Source: Acidobacteriota bacterium (GTDB lineage: Bacteria > Acidobacteriota > Terriglobia > Versatilivoradales > Versatilivoraceae). From it: a stretch of DNA of 64,000 bases. The notes beneath the pieces are model-generated. The model was not told the DNA's origin and searched no databases. It saw nothing but the letters and a program-made list of their open reading frames with translations. Where the stretch lies: NCBI GenBank assembly GCA_022826755.1, contig JAJDUG010000033.1, positions 1 through 64,000 on the forward strand. Reading direction: 5' to 3'. Position numbers and translations under genes: made by a program. Positions 17,231 to 24,626 of this stretch are shown here, in pieces (position 1 is the first letter of the stretch; each line of letters begins with the position of its first letter).

Positions 17231-17521
17231 TCACCCGTTTCCCTGTCCGGGGCCTTTCCGCTTCCGGCTCCTGAGGCTCCTGACCGAGAAGAGAATGAGG
17301 GTGGTTGAGAGCACCAGGCCGATCGCCAACCCGGAAAGGAGGCCGTTGCCGAACAGAAGATCGCTCCAGAGCTCCCCGTTGTGCAGGCCCACCAGCCATT
17401 CCTTGGTCCGTTCGGAATACCAGCCCTCGCTTCCGTCCTGGGGACGGAAATAGAGAACCATCCCGCTGAGCGCCGTCAGGCAGAAATGGACCGCCGTGAA
17501 GCGGTAGAACCAGATTTTCAT
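17231..17521 (-). CDS. Small PepSY-like two-helix membrane protein
   Basis: 96 aa. Two hydrophobic helices (residues ~6-24 and ~58-80) flank a short extracytoplasmic loop with the motif KEWLVGLHNGELW. This resembles the PepSY-associated membrane protein signature (LHTG/LHNG near a helix). A basic tail (RSLRSRKRKG) sits in the cytoplasm. It ends only 4 bp before the exported propeller-like gene, indicating co-transcription. Family assignment is tentative and the function unknown. Confidence 0.6.
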   Translation of the reverse strand: MKIWFYRFTAVHFCLTALSGMVLYFRPQDGSEGWYSERTKEWLVGLHNGELWSDLLFGNGLLSGLAIGLVLSTTLILFSVRSLRSRKRKGPGQGNG

Positions 17522-17578
17522 CCCAGTCAGCTCCCTGGCGTCCTAATACCCGGTGGGCTGGATCGGCGGTGAGGCGGT

Positions 17579-18412
17579 TCAGCTCGTGGGCAGGCTAAGC
17601 AGCTCTTCGGGGACCTCCAGGTCGACGCCCCCCTCGGGAGCCGGCAGTCGCAGCGCCCACAGCACGGCCTGGACCGCCAGCCGGCGGTAGGGCTCCAGGC
17701 GCCAGTTCCTGTGGAAGTGCAGGCCGCTGAAGCCGAACGAACGCCCCCCGTCGCCGCGTTCCCAGGCCCAGGCCACGGTCTCCCGTTTCTCCTCGATATC
17801 CGCCTGCACCAGGGGGAAGATGCTCGAGGTGGGCTGCACGAACTTGAGGCGGTAGTAGAACTCGTCGTGCACGGTAAAGTCGGTAATGCCGCGGGTGACC
17901 GGGTGGTTGGGCGCCGGGATCCTGGCCGTCACCTCCAGGGTGTCGTGCTTGCGGTCCGGTCCGCCGTGGCAGCCGCCGAACAGCTTGACGAAATTGGCGA
18001 TGTTCCTGGCTTCGACCGTGCCCATGCCCCAGTGAAGCACCACCATTGCCCCGCCCTTGCGGGCGAATCGCTGCATGGCCGCCAGGCGTTCGGGGTCGTT
18101 GCTCAGCCACTTGGCCCCCTGCGAAACGAAGAGCACCAGGCCATCGGCCGAGTCCAGCAGGGCCGGGCCTTCGCTCCAGGGCTCGTCGGCCGAGACCACC
18201 ACCGCCTCCAGGTCCGGAAACTGGTTCAGGCAGTGATTCAGGATCCGCACACCGGGCAGGAATTCGTGGGTCCCGGGGGGATGGCCGTCCGGCCCCTGGC
18301 CGATCAGCAACAGGCGGGTTTTGCCGGAATCGGCCGGTTCCTCGGCGCCACAACCCGCAGCCGCCACCAGCAAGGCCGCCACTACGCAGAGGTGGAGTCT
18401 TGAATGACGCAT
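17579..18412 (-). CDS. ThuA-like lipoprotein
   Basis: 277 aa from the ATG at 18412, chosen because a lipoprotein signal follows (CVVAALLVAAAGC). The class-I-glutamine-amidotransferase-like ThuA fold is visible: LLLIGQGPDGHPPGTHEF, SADGLVLFVSQGAKW, GGAMVVLHWGMG, HPVTRGITDFTVHDEFYY and SFGFSGLHFHRNW. ThuA domains accompany sugar catabolism (trehalose utilisation in rhizobia), often exported in PVC and acidobacterial relatives. It lies 312 bp downstream of the rhamnose-type transporter on the same strand, but a structured spacer separates them. Enzymatic activity is unproven for most members. Confidence 0.75.
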   Translation of the reverse strand: MRHSRLHLCVVAALLVAAAGCGAEEPADSGKTRLLLIGQGPDGHPPGTHEFLPGVRILNHCLNQFPDLEAVVVSADEPWSEGPALLDSADGLVLFVSQGAKWLSNDPERLAAMQRFARKGGAMVVLHWGMGTVEARNIANFVKLFGGCHGGPDRKHDTLEVTARIPAPNHPVTRGITDFTVHDEFYYRLKFVQPTSSIFPLVQADIEEKRETVAWAWERGDGGRSFGFSGLHFHRNWRLEPYRRLAVQAVLWALRLPAPEGGVDLEVPEELLSLPTS

Positions 18413-18724
18413 GGATGCAATCCTCAGGGAAACCGGGAGAGCCGCGCCCGATCCGAACCCGGCGGGACCGGGAGGACACCCCAGCCCGCAATTCTCACCA
18501 GGACGCGGTTGCAATGTTGGAGACTGTGTATTTTCAAACCGTTATGGGTCCTTTTGGGGGATGGCAACAAAACAGACGGTGCTGGGCATGCCCTGGCTGG
18601 TCTTTTTTCCTCCAGCGCGCACAGGCTCCCTCGACCGTAGAAACCGCTACGCTCTTCGGTCGCGAGCACGCGCTGGAGAAAAAAATCCTGCGCCATGATC
18701 ATGCCCCCTGGTGAGAAATGCGGG
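18413..18724. other. 312-bp spacer with a long hairpin
   Basis: The spacer between the ThuA-like gene and the ABC importer has no supported gene. It holds the inverted repeat described at 18603-18685. Small ORFs on both strands here overlap the structure and lack ribosome sites. Confidence 0.5.
18603..18685. other. 17-bp imperfect inverted repeat, large hairpin
   Basis: The left arm at 18603-18619 and the right arm at 18669-18685 (CGCGCTGGAG plus A-tract) are complementary at 16 of 17 positions. The 49-base loop has its own short stem (CTCGACCG against CGGTCG). The A/T tracts are inside the stem, so it does not look like an intrinsic terminator on either strand. It may be a mobile-element or RNA structure; function unknown. 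Confidence 0.6.
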
Positions 18725-19744
18725 CTAGAAGTCGTAGTCGTCGATATTGTCGCCGTCGAAAATGAGCGGCGGGCCCAGCAGGACCTCCCCGTCCCGCACT
18801 TCCACTCCCTTGAGCCTGCCGAAGTCGTAGCGTCCCGGAGGCAGCGGACCCTGCTTGAGCCGGTGAGCCACCCGAATGGTCAGATAACCCAGATCGACCG
18901 GATCCCAGAGGCAGAACTCCCGGACGGTGCCGTCCTTGACAAATTCCCGCATCTGCTCGGGCATGCCCAGGCCGGTCACCTCGATTTGACCTATCTTGTT
19001 GGCGTCGCGCACGGCCTTGGCCACGGCGGGAAAGGAGACGGAAGTGATGCCCCAGATGCCCTTCAGATCGGGGTAGGCGCTGAGGGCTTCGGCCGTCTGC
19101 TCCTGGCATTTCTGCTGGTCCTCCCCGGGGGTCAGATGCTGGAGCAGATTCATTTCAGGATACTTCTCTCGAATCCGCTCTCGCATGTACTTCATCCAGG
19201 TGTTCTGGTTGGAGGCCGTGGGCGTGCCGCTGACAATGAGGTAGTCCCCCGGCAGGGAAGCCCCCTGAGCCCGGACCCCTTCGGCCATGATGTCCACCAG
19301 GGTGTGGCCGATGGCCCGATTGGGGGCCTGGTTCACGAAGACGGAGCGACGCGAGAGATCGGGATTGGCATCGGTGTCCCAGGTGAGAACCAGGGCGCCG
19401 CTCTCGCCGGCGCTGCGCAGCGTCCGTGAAATGGCTTCGGGGTCGTTGGGAGCCACCGCAATCACGTCGAACCCCTGGGCCATCCACCCGTCGATCATCT
19501 TGATCTGGTCCTCGGTGCGGGCGTCGGTGGGACCGTCATAGACGAGCTCGACATCCAGCTCCCGGGCGGCTTTCCGGGCGCCCTGCTCGGTCGCTTCGAA
19601 ATAGCCGATCCCCACCAACTTGGGAATCATGGCGATCCGCAGGGCTTCGTCCCCTTCAGGCCCGGCGCAACGGAAGCCCAGAGCCGCCAGCAGGAGCACC
19701 AGCATCAAGCTCCCGTTCCGCCCGCCACCGCTTCCGTGCTTCAT
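18725..19744 (-). CDS. rhaS: Rhamnose-type ABC importer, substrate-binding protein
   Basis: 339 aa from the ATG at 19744. The N-terminal signal contains LVLLLAALGFRC, a lipobox. The body is a periplasmic-binding protein of the ribose/rhamnose class (PKLVGIGYFEATEQGARKAA, AVAPNDPEAISRTL, WDTDANPDL). The end, LKGVEVRDGEVLLGPPLIF then NIDDYDF, closely resembles RhaS of rhizobial rhamnose importers. It would deliver rhamnose or a similar deoxysugar (or an autoinducer-like molecule) to the membrane complex encoded just upstream, 29 bp away on the same strand. The symbol is based on recalled similarity of the C-terminus. Confidence 0.8.
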   Translation of the reverse strand: MKHGSGGGRNGSLMLVLLLAALGFRCAGPEGDEALRIAMIPKLVGIGYFEATEQGARKAARELDVELVYDGPTDARTEDQIKMIDGWMAQGFDVIAVAPNDPEAISRTLRSAGESGALVLTWDTDANPDLSRRSVFVNQAPNRAIGHTLVDIMAEGVRAQGASLPGDYLIVSGTPTASNQNTWMKYMRERIREKYPEMNLLQHLTPGEDQQKCQEQTAEALSAYPDLKGIWGITSVSFPAVAKAVRDANKIGQIEVTGLGMPEQMREFVKDGTVREFCLWDPVDLGYLTIRVAHRLKQGPLPPGRYDFGRLKGVEVRDGEVLLGPPLIFDGDNIDDYDF

Positions 19745-19773
19745 TGCTCGCCCGTCTCTCCTGCTTTGCAAGG

Positions 19774-20757
19774 TTAACCCTCCTTCTGGCTCCGTTGGTT
19801 CCAGACGGCAACCAGGATCAGCAGGATGCCGATGGCAATCAGCCGGGACTCGGCAGTCAGCCACACCAGACGGGAACTGAGAAACTGAAGGCCCACGTCC
19901 AGATGGGAGATGACGGCCAACCCCAGCAGCGACCGAAGCACGCTGCCGCGCCCGCCGGTGATCAGGGTGCCTCCCACCACCACGCAGGCAATGACTTGCA
20001 GCTCGGTCCCGATGTGGGCGTCCGGGATGGCCGCGTTATGCCGCATGGCTCCCAGAACAGCCACCGAGGCGGCCACCAAGCCATTGATAGTATACAGAAC
20101 CCCTTCGACTTTGTTGACGGGAACGGCGGCAAAGCGGGCGGCCTGGCGGTTGTCTCCCAGGGCGAAGCACCAGCGCCCGAAGCGAGTGTGGTGCACCAGC
20201 AGGACCATGCCCAGCAGGACCAGCCCGGCCAGCCAAAACTGGCTCGGGATTCCCAGGAGCCGGCCCGCGTCCAGGAAGGACTGCGGGAAGCCGGTGATGC
20301 GGTCGCCGCCGGCGACGGTGATGGCCAGGCCCCGATAGAGAGCCATGGTGGCCAGGGTGGCCACCAGCGGAGAGAGGCCGGCAACCACCAGCAGGCCGTT
20401 CAATCCCCCGGCCAGAGCGCCCGCCAGCAGGGCGCCGGCGGCAGCGGCTTCAATGGACCAGCCCCAATCCTGCCACAGGAGGGCCTGAACCATGCCGGTG
20501 AGGGCCACCATGGAGCCCACCGAGAGATCGATGCCGCCGGTCAGGATGATGGCCGTCATGACGAAAGCCAGGATTCCTACTTCAATCCATGGAACCCAGA
20601 CCTCCACCAGCAGTTCCGGCCGCCGGACCTGGGAGAAGACCAGCAGCAGGGCCAGGGCCAGCAGAACCCAGGGAAGCAGGCCGAAAACACGGCGGTTGGA
20701 GCGCCTGCCCGGAAGGGCGGTGTCCGCCCCCGCGCTCGCCCTTTCGAGCCATCTCAT
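19774..20757 (-). CDS. Rhamnose-type ABC importer, second permease
   Basis: 327 aa from the ATG at 20757, which overlaps the stop of the upstream gene (ATGA), so translation is coupled. About nine to ten hydrophobic helices are present with the RbsC-family motifs GGIDLSVGSMVALTG, GGLNGLLVVAGLSPLVATLATM, ALGDNRQAARFA and IACVVVGGTLITGGRGS. It pairs with the permease half of the fused upstream protein to make a heterodimeric channel in the inner membrane. In rhizobial systems this subunit is RhaP or RhaQ; which one cannot be decided here. The long frame running further upstream is not coding. Confidence 0.85.
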   Translation of the reverse strand: MRWLERASAGADTALPGRRSNRRVFGLLPWVLLALALLLVFSQVRRPELLVEVWVPWIEVGILAFVMTAIILTGGIDLSVGSMVALTGMVQALLWQDWGWSIEAAAAGALLAGALAGGLNGLLVVAGLSPLVATLATMALYRGLAITVAGGDRITGFPQSFLDAGRLLGIPSQFWLAGLVLLGMVLLVHHTRFGRWCFALGDNRQAARFAAVPVNKVEGVLYTINGLVAASVAVLGAMRHNAAIPDAHIGTELQVIACVVVGGTLITGGRGSVLRSLLGLAVISHLDVGLQFLSSRLVWLTAESRLIAIGILLILVAVWNQRSQKEG

Positions 20758-23255
20758 CGTTTCCACCCCCGCCAGGCCAGGTCCAGCAGCAGCGCCGCCA
20801 GGATCAGGCTGCCCACCACCAGGTCCGTCTGTTGATCCGAGACTCCCCAACGCACCAGGGCGCTGTTGACCAGTCGCAGCAGCAGAGCGCCCAGCACCAC
20901 CCCCAGCACCGTGCCCCGGCCGCCGGTGATGCTCACGCCGCCGATGACGGCCACGGCGATGGCGCTCAGTTCCCAGCCGGCTCCCAGGCGGGCCTGCATC
21001 TGCTGGCCCATGGAGAGCTGCAGCACACCGGCCAGGCCGGCCAGCAACCCGCCCACGCCGAAGGTGACCGGCCAGAGGCGCGCGGTGGAAAGGCCCAGCA
21101 GGCCGGCGGCCCGGGGGGCCGAGCCCAGGGCATAGACGTGCCGGCCGCTGCGGGTGTGCGCCGTCCAGAGATAGACCAGCAGGACGACCAGGACCGCCAC
21201 CGCCACCGCTCCCCTGAATCCCGTTGCCGGATCGATGGCCAGCCGGCCGAACTCGGGCGGCAGTCCGGTCATGGGTTTCCCCCCCAGCATGGCGATCACC
21301 AGTCCGCGGTAGATGGTCAGGGTCCCCAGGGTCACCACGATGGGGTGAAGTCCTCCCAACAGCGCCAGGACAGCGTTCAGAACCCCTGCTGCCGTTCCCG
21401 CCAGCAGTCCGGCCAGGATGGCCAGGGGAATCAGAAGCTCGGCCGAATAAGGGAGCTTCAGGACCATGGCGGTGGAGGCCGCCGACAGAGCCACCATCGA
21501 GCCGATGGAAATGTCGATTCCCCGGCCCACGATGACCGAGGCGGCCGCCAGGCCCAGAATGGCCCAGAGGGAGGCGTGCGTCAGCAGGTTCAACAGGCTG
21601 AATCCCTCGGTGGAAACCGTCAGCCACAGGCCGAGCCCCGCCACGCACAGCAGCAGCGCCAACTCGTTGAAAGACCGCCCCTGAAACCGGGATCCGGTCG
21701 AAAGAGTCTCGGCGGCGGCCGCCTCCCCAGTGCCCTGCCGGGGCAGAGCCACGGCGGCGACCTCGGCGGGACTGGCCTGGCGGGGATCGAACTCCCCGGC
21801 GATCTCCCCCTCGCGAAAGACCACGACGCGGTCGGAATGTTCCAGGACCTCGGGGAGCTCGGAAGAGATCAGGAGGATGGCGCAACCCTCCCGAGCCAGG
21901 TGCCGCAAGTGCCGGTGGATCTCGGTCTTGGCGCCCACGTCCACGCCGCGGGTAGGCTCGTCCAGGATGAGAACCTTGGGCTGGGCAAGCAGCCAGCGCC
22001 CCAGGACGACCTTCTGCTGATTGCCGCCCGACAGTTGTTGGACCGGCTGTTCGGTGGAGCGGTAGCGCACCTCCAGCCGTCCGGCGACCTGGCGGGTGGC
22101 CTGCTGCTCCCGGGTCCTGCTGGCCAGAAGGCCCCGGGTCCAACGTCTCAGGGTCGACAGCACCGCGTTGGAGCGAACGGGCAGACCCAGGCAGAGGCCC
22201 TGGCTCAGGCGGTCCTCGGGGACGTAGGCGATACCGGCCTTCAGCGCTTCCCGGGGGCGGTCGATCCGGCGCCGGCTGCCGTCTATCCGGACCAGGCCTT
22301 CGGCGGGACTCAGACCGAACACCGCCCGGGCAAACTCGCTGCGCCCGGCCCCCACCAGGCCATAGATCCCGACAATCTCGCCCAAACCTGCCTCCAGGTC
22401 GATTTGTCGAAAGCGATCCCCCCGGTCGGTAAACCCGTTGACCTGAAAGCGGACGGGACCTTCCTTGATGACGGGGGAGCCTGTCTGGCTGGAGGGAGAA
22501 GCTCCCAAGGTCGAGGCCGGCCGTCCCACCATGGCCTTGATCATCTCCTCGGGACCGGCGGACTGCCTGGACCGGGTCCACACCTTGAGACCGTCACGCA
22601 ATACCGTGATGCGATCGGCCAGGCGGAAGATCTCTTCCTGGCGATGGGAGATATAGAGGATTCCGGCCCCGTCCGCCTTCAGGCGGGCAATCTGTTGGAA
22701 CAGCCAGCGGGCCTCTTCCCCGCTCAAGGCGCTGGTGGGCTCGTCCAGAACCACCACCTTGGCGTTCTGCAGGATGGCTGCGGCCACCTGGATCATCTGG
22801 CGGTGAGCCACGCTGAGCCGGGAGGCAGGCTGGCGGACGTCGATGCTCTCTCCGATCTGCCGAACCGTCTCCCGGGCCTGGCGGTGCACCCGGTTCCAAT
22901 CCACCAGTCCGGGGCCGCGCAGCGGGAGTCCGGCGGCCAGGGCCATGTTTTCGGCAACCGACAGGGTGGGGAACAGCTCCGCTTCCTGATGGACGGTGAC
23001 CATCCCCTGGGCGCGGGCGGCGACCGGGGTGGACCAGCGTACCTCGCGGCCGTGGAAGAACAGCTCTCCGGAGTCGGGAGCCAGCGCTCCGCAGATGATC
23101 TTGATCAGGGTGCTCTTGCCGGCGCCGTTCTCGCCCACCAGGGCATGCACCTCGCCCGGATACAGATCCAGGGAGACGCCCCCGAGGGCCACCACCCCCG
23201 GAAACGTCCGCCGGACATTCACGGCCTGAAGTATTGGTGTGTCGTCGTTTCCCAT
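20754..23255 (-). CDS. Fused sugar ABC transporter: tandem ATPase plus permease in one polypeptide
   Basis: 833 aa. Residues ~1-500 are a double ATPase of the RbsA/RhaT kind. ABC domain 1 has a Walker A GENGAGKST (41-49) and VVVLDEPTSAL. Domain 2 has the degenerate GLVGAGRSEFAR, LSGGNQQKVVLGRW and VLILDEPTRGVDVGAK. After a linker (~500-518), residues ~519-833 are a complete RbsC-type permease (GRGIDISIGSMVAL, YALGSAPRAAGLLG, AVIGGVSITGGRGTVLG). There is no stop or restart between the halves. Normally these are separate proteins. With the coupled permease and RhaS it forms a three-gene importer for a rhamnose-like sugar. Confidence 0.9.
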   Translation of the reverse strand: MGNDDTPILQAVNVRRTFPGVVALGGVSLDLYPGEVHALVGENGAGKSTLIKIICGALAPDSGELFFHGREVRWSTPVAARAQGMVTVHQEAELFPTLSVAENMALAAGLPLRGPGLVDWNRVHRQARETVRQIGESIDVRQPASRLSVAHRQMIQVAAAILQNAKVVVLDEPTSALSGEEARWLFQQIARLKADGAGILYISHRQEEIFRLADRITVLRDGLKVWTRSRQSAGPEEMIKAMVGRPASTLGASPSSQTGSPVIKEGPVRFQVNGFTDRGDRFRQIDLEAGLGEIVGIYGLVGAGRSEFARAVFGLSPAEGLVRIDGSRRRIDRPREALKAGIAYVPEDRLSQGLCLGLPVRSNAVLSTLRRWTRGLLASRTREQQATRQVAGRLEVRYRSTEQPVQQLSGGNQQKVVLGRWLLAQPKVLILDEPTRGVDVGAKTEIHRHLRHLAREGCAILLISSELPEVLEHSDRVVVFREGEIAGEFDPRQASPAEVAAVALPRQGTGEAAAAETLSTGSRFQGRSFNELALLLCVAGLGLWLTVSTEGFSLLNLLTHASLWAILGLAAASVIVGRGIDISIGSMVALSAASTAMVLKLPYSAELLIPLAILAGLLAGTAAGVLNAVLALLGGLHPIVVTLGTLTIYRGLVIAMLGGKPMTGLPPEFGRLAIDPATGFRGAVAVAVLVVLLVYLWTAHTRSGRHVYALGSAPRAAGLLGLSTARLWPVTFGVGGLLAGLAGVLQLSMGQQMQARLGAGWELSAIAVAVIGGVSITGGRGTVLGVVLGALLLRLVNSALVRWGVSDQQTDLVVGSLILAALLLDLAWRGWKR

Positions 23256-23329
23256 TTAGGCTTGGTTTAAGACCTATGGGCTTGCCACTTGAGACTTGTC
23301 CGCCCGACTGGTCCGGTCCCGGCTAACCT

Positions 23330-23400
23330 CTCTTCACTCTTCACTCTCCACTCTTCACCCTTCATCCTTCAAACTTCACCCTTCAAACTTCACTCTCCAC
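23330..23400. repeat. CTTCACTCTCCACT low-complexity spacer
   Basis: A pyrimidine-rich array of imperfect TTCACTC, TTCACCC and TTCAAAC units lies in the gap between the ABC importer and the AttH-like gene. The units are too short and irregular for a CRISPR array. Non-coding. Confidence 0.6.
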
Positions 23401-24601
23401 TGCCTCCACGAAAGACGTCGGCCATCGACCGGCCGGCGTATCCGGTCATCTCCAGATATCCGCGGCCTGCAACCGGATCGGCGCCGCGGGTGCCGGTCAC
23501 CACCACCGCGCCCTCCCAGTAGGTGACCTGGGTGGAGCGCGGCGTGCGCAGCTCCTGGTCCGGCTGGGCGGCGGTCACCGTCAGGCGGAGTTTCCGGCCG
23601 GGAAGGCTCAGGCGCCATTGGATCGGGTAACGGGCTCCGCTGTGGGGAGATTGCCAGGTTCTCGCCGGTTCCATGGTGACGTCGGATCCGCCCAGGGCGT
23701 AGGATTGTCCGGATGCCTCCAGCAGCGTCCCCCCCGAATAGGGAGCGAGCCGTCCGTCGGACCGGCGAATCTGGAACAGCATCAGGTCCTGGCCGTTGTC
23801 CAACTGGAGGGCGAACCAGTCCCAACCGATCTGTTCCGGCCCCAGAAAGCTGGTGCCGAACTCATGGTCCATCCAGCCAAGTCCACCGACTTCGAATTCC
23901 TGCCCGTCAATCCGGATTCGGCCGCGCGTGGGCATGCGCGTCAGAGAATAGTAGTGAGACGCATTCCCCTCCCGAGATCCTTTTTGGCTGAGTCCGGCCT
24001 GGCCGTGCAGGAGGGGTCGGCGGCCGGGCTCCAGCTCCAGGTCGATCCCGAAGTCCCCGTCCCGTGCCCGCAGCCGGTGGCGGCCGTCGCTGCCGAGCCC
24101 GGCTTCCCAACTCTCGTTCCATACGCGGTAGGTCTTGGTAGAGGCTCCGGCCCATCCCGGCCCGGCCCGGTTCAACCGCTCGGCAAAGTGGAAGCGGCCG
24201 GTCTCCAGGTCGCTTAGCGCCAAGTGGGCCATGAAGAGGTCGCGGACCGCCCAGCGGGAGGGATTTTCCGGCCGGGCCCGGACGCCCACCCGAAAGAAGG
24301 TAAGCTGGAAGCCGAACCGCCGCGAGCTGCTGTCGGCCAGGTTCCCGGTGTAGTACCACCACTCGATCCGGTACTCGGGGTGGCTGGCGTGGTCGCGGGG
24401 GAACTGCAGGCGGTAGTCGGGTCGAGCCTGGCGCCAGTTCTGGGCCCAGCCGGCGCCCGCCGGCAGGCAGGCGATCAAGGCCGCAGCCAGCAGGAGTCTT
24501 GGCCGACTCCGCCGCGAGGCACGAAACTTCACCGGGCGCCGGAGTTCCACGTCGGGACCGCAACTCGGCCCGAACCGCCCACCTGGAACCCGGCGAAGCA
24601 T
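23390..24601 (-). CDS. AttH/lipocalin-like exported protein
   Basis: 403 aa from the ATG at 24601. A basic N-terminus and a hydrophobic stretch (LLLAAALIACLPAGAGWA) form the signal. The body shows the AttH ('carotenoid 1,2-hydratase'/Lipocalin_9) pattern: HPEYRIEWWYYTGNL, RFGFQLTFFRVGV, FMAHLALSDLETGRFHF, GLGWMDHEFGTSFL and DWFALQLDNGQDLMLFQIR. It follows the ABC permease by 25 bp on the same strand, giving the AttE-AttFG-AttH order, a lipid- or surface-molecule export module first seen in Agrobacterium. No hydratase activity should be assumed. Likely periplasmic carrier. Confidence 0.8.
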   Translation of the reverse strand: MLRRVPGGRFGPSCGPDVELRRPVKFRASRRSRPRLLLAAALIACLPAGAGWAQNWRQARPDYRLQFPRDHASHPEYRIEWWYYTGNLADSSSRRFGFQLTFFRVGVRARPENPSRWAVRDLFMAHLALSDLETGRFHFAERLNRAGPGWAGASTKTYRVWNESWEAGLGSDGRHRLRARDGDFGIDLELEPGRRPLLHGQAGLSQKGSREGNASHYYSLTRMPTRGRIRIDGQEFEVGGLGWMDHEFGTSFLGPEQIGWDWFALQLDNGQDLMLFQIRRSDGRLAPYSGGTLLEASGQSYALGGSDVTMEPARTWQSPHSGARYPIQWRLSLPGRKLRLTVTAAQPDQELRTPRSTQVTYWEGAVVVTGTRGADPVAGRGYLEMTGYAGRSMADVFRGGSGE

Positions 24602-24626
24602 GAACACAATGTCCCTTCCTTGACCC

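Noticed and set aside
18424-18702. Small minus-strand ORF in the spacer after the rhamnose-type importer
   Set aside because: It runs across the inverted repeat arms, starts without a ribosome site and has no match by eye.
19774-22581. 935-codon minus-strand frame covering the permease and part of the fused transporter
   Set aside because: Only its last 327 codons match a permease; the rest is a frame shadow. The coupled ATG at 20757 is the real start.
20589-23270. Long plus-strand frame of 893 codons opposite the fused ABC protein
   Set aside because: It is antisense to well-matched ABC motifs, is rich in Gln/Gly/Pro from codon mirroring, and has no family motifs or ribosome site.
23330-23400. 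Possible CRISPR array
   Set aside because: Units are 7-15 bases, irregular, without unique spacers; simple low-complexity sequence.
23390-24601. Naming the AttH-like protein a carotenoid 1,2-hydratase
   Set aside because: This label comes from a shared domain name; there are no carotenoid genes nearby and the AttEFGH order argues for export.
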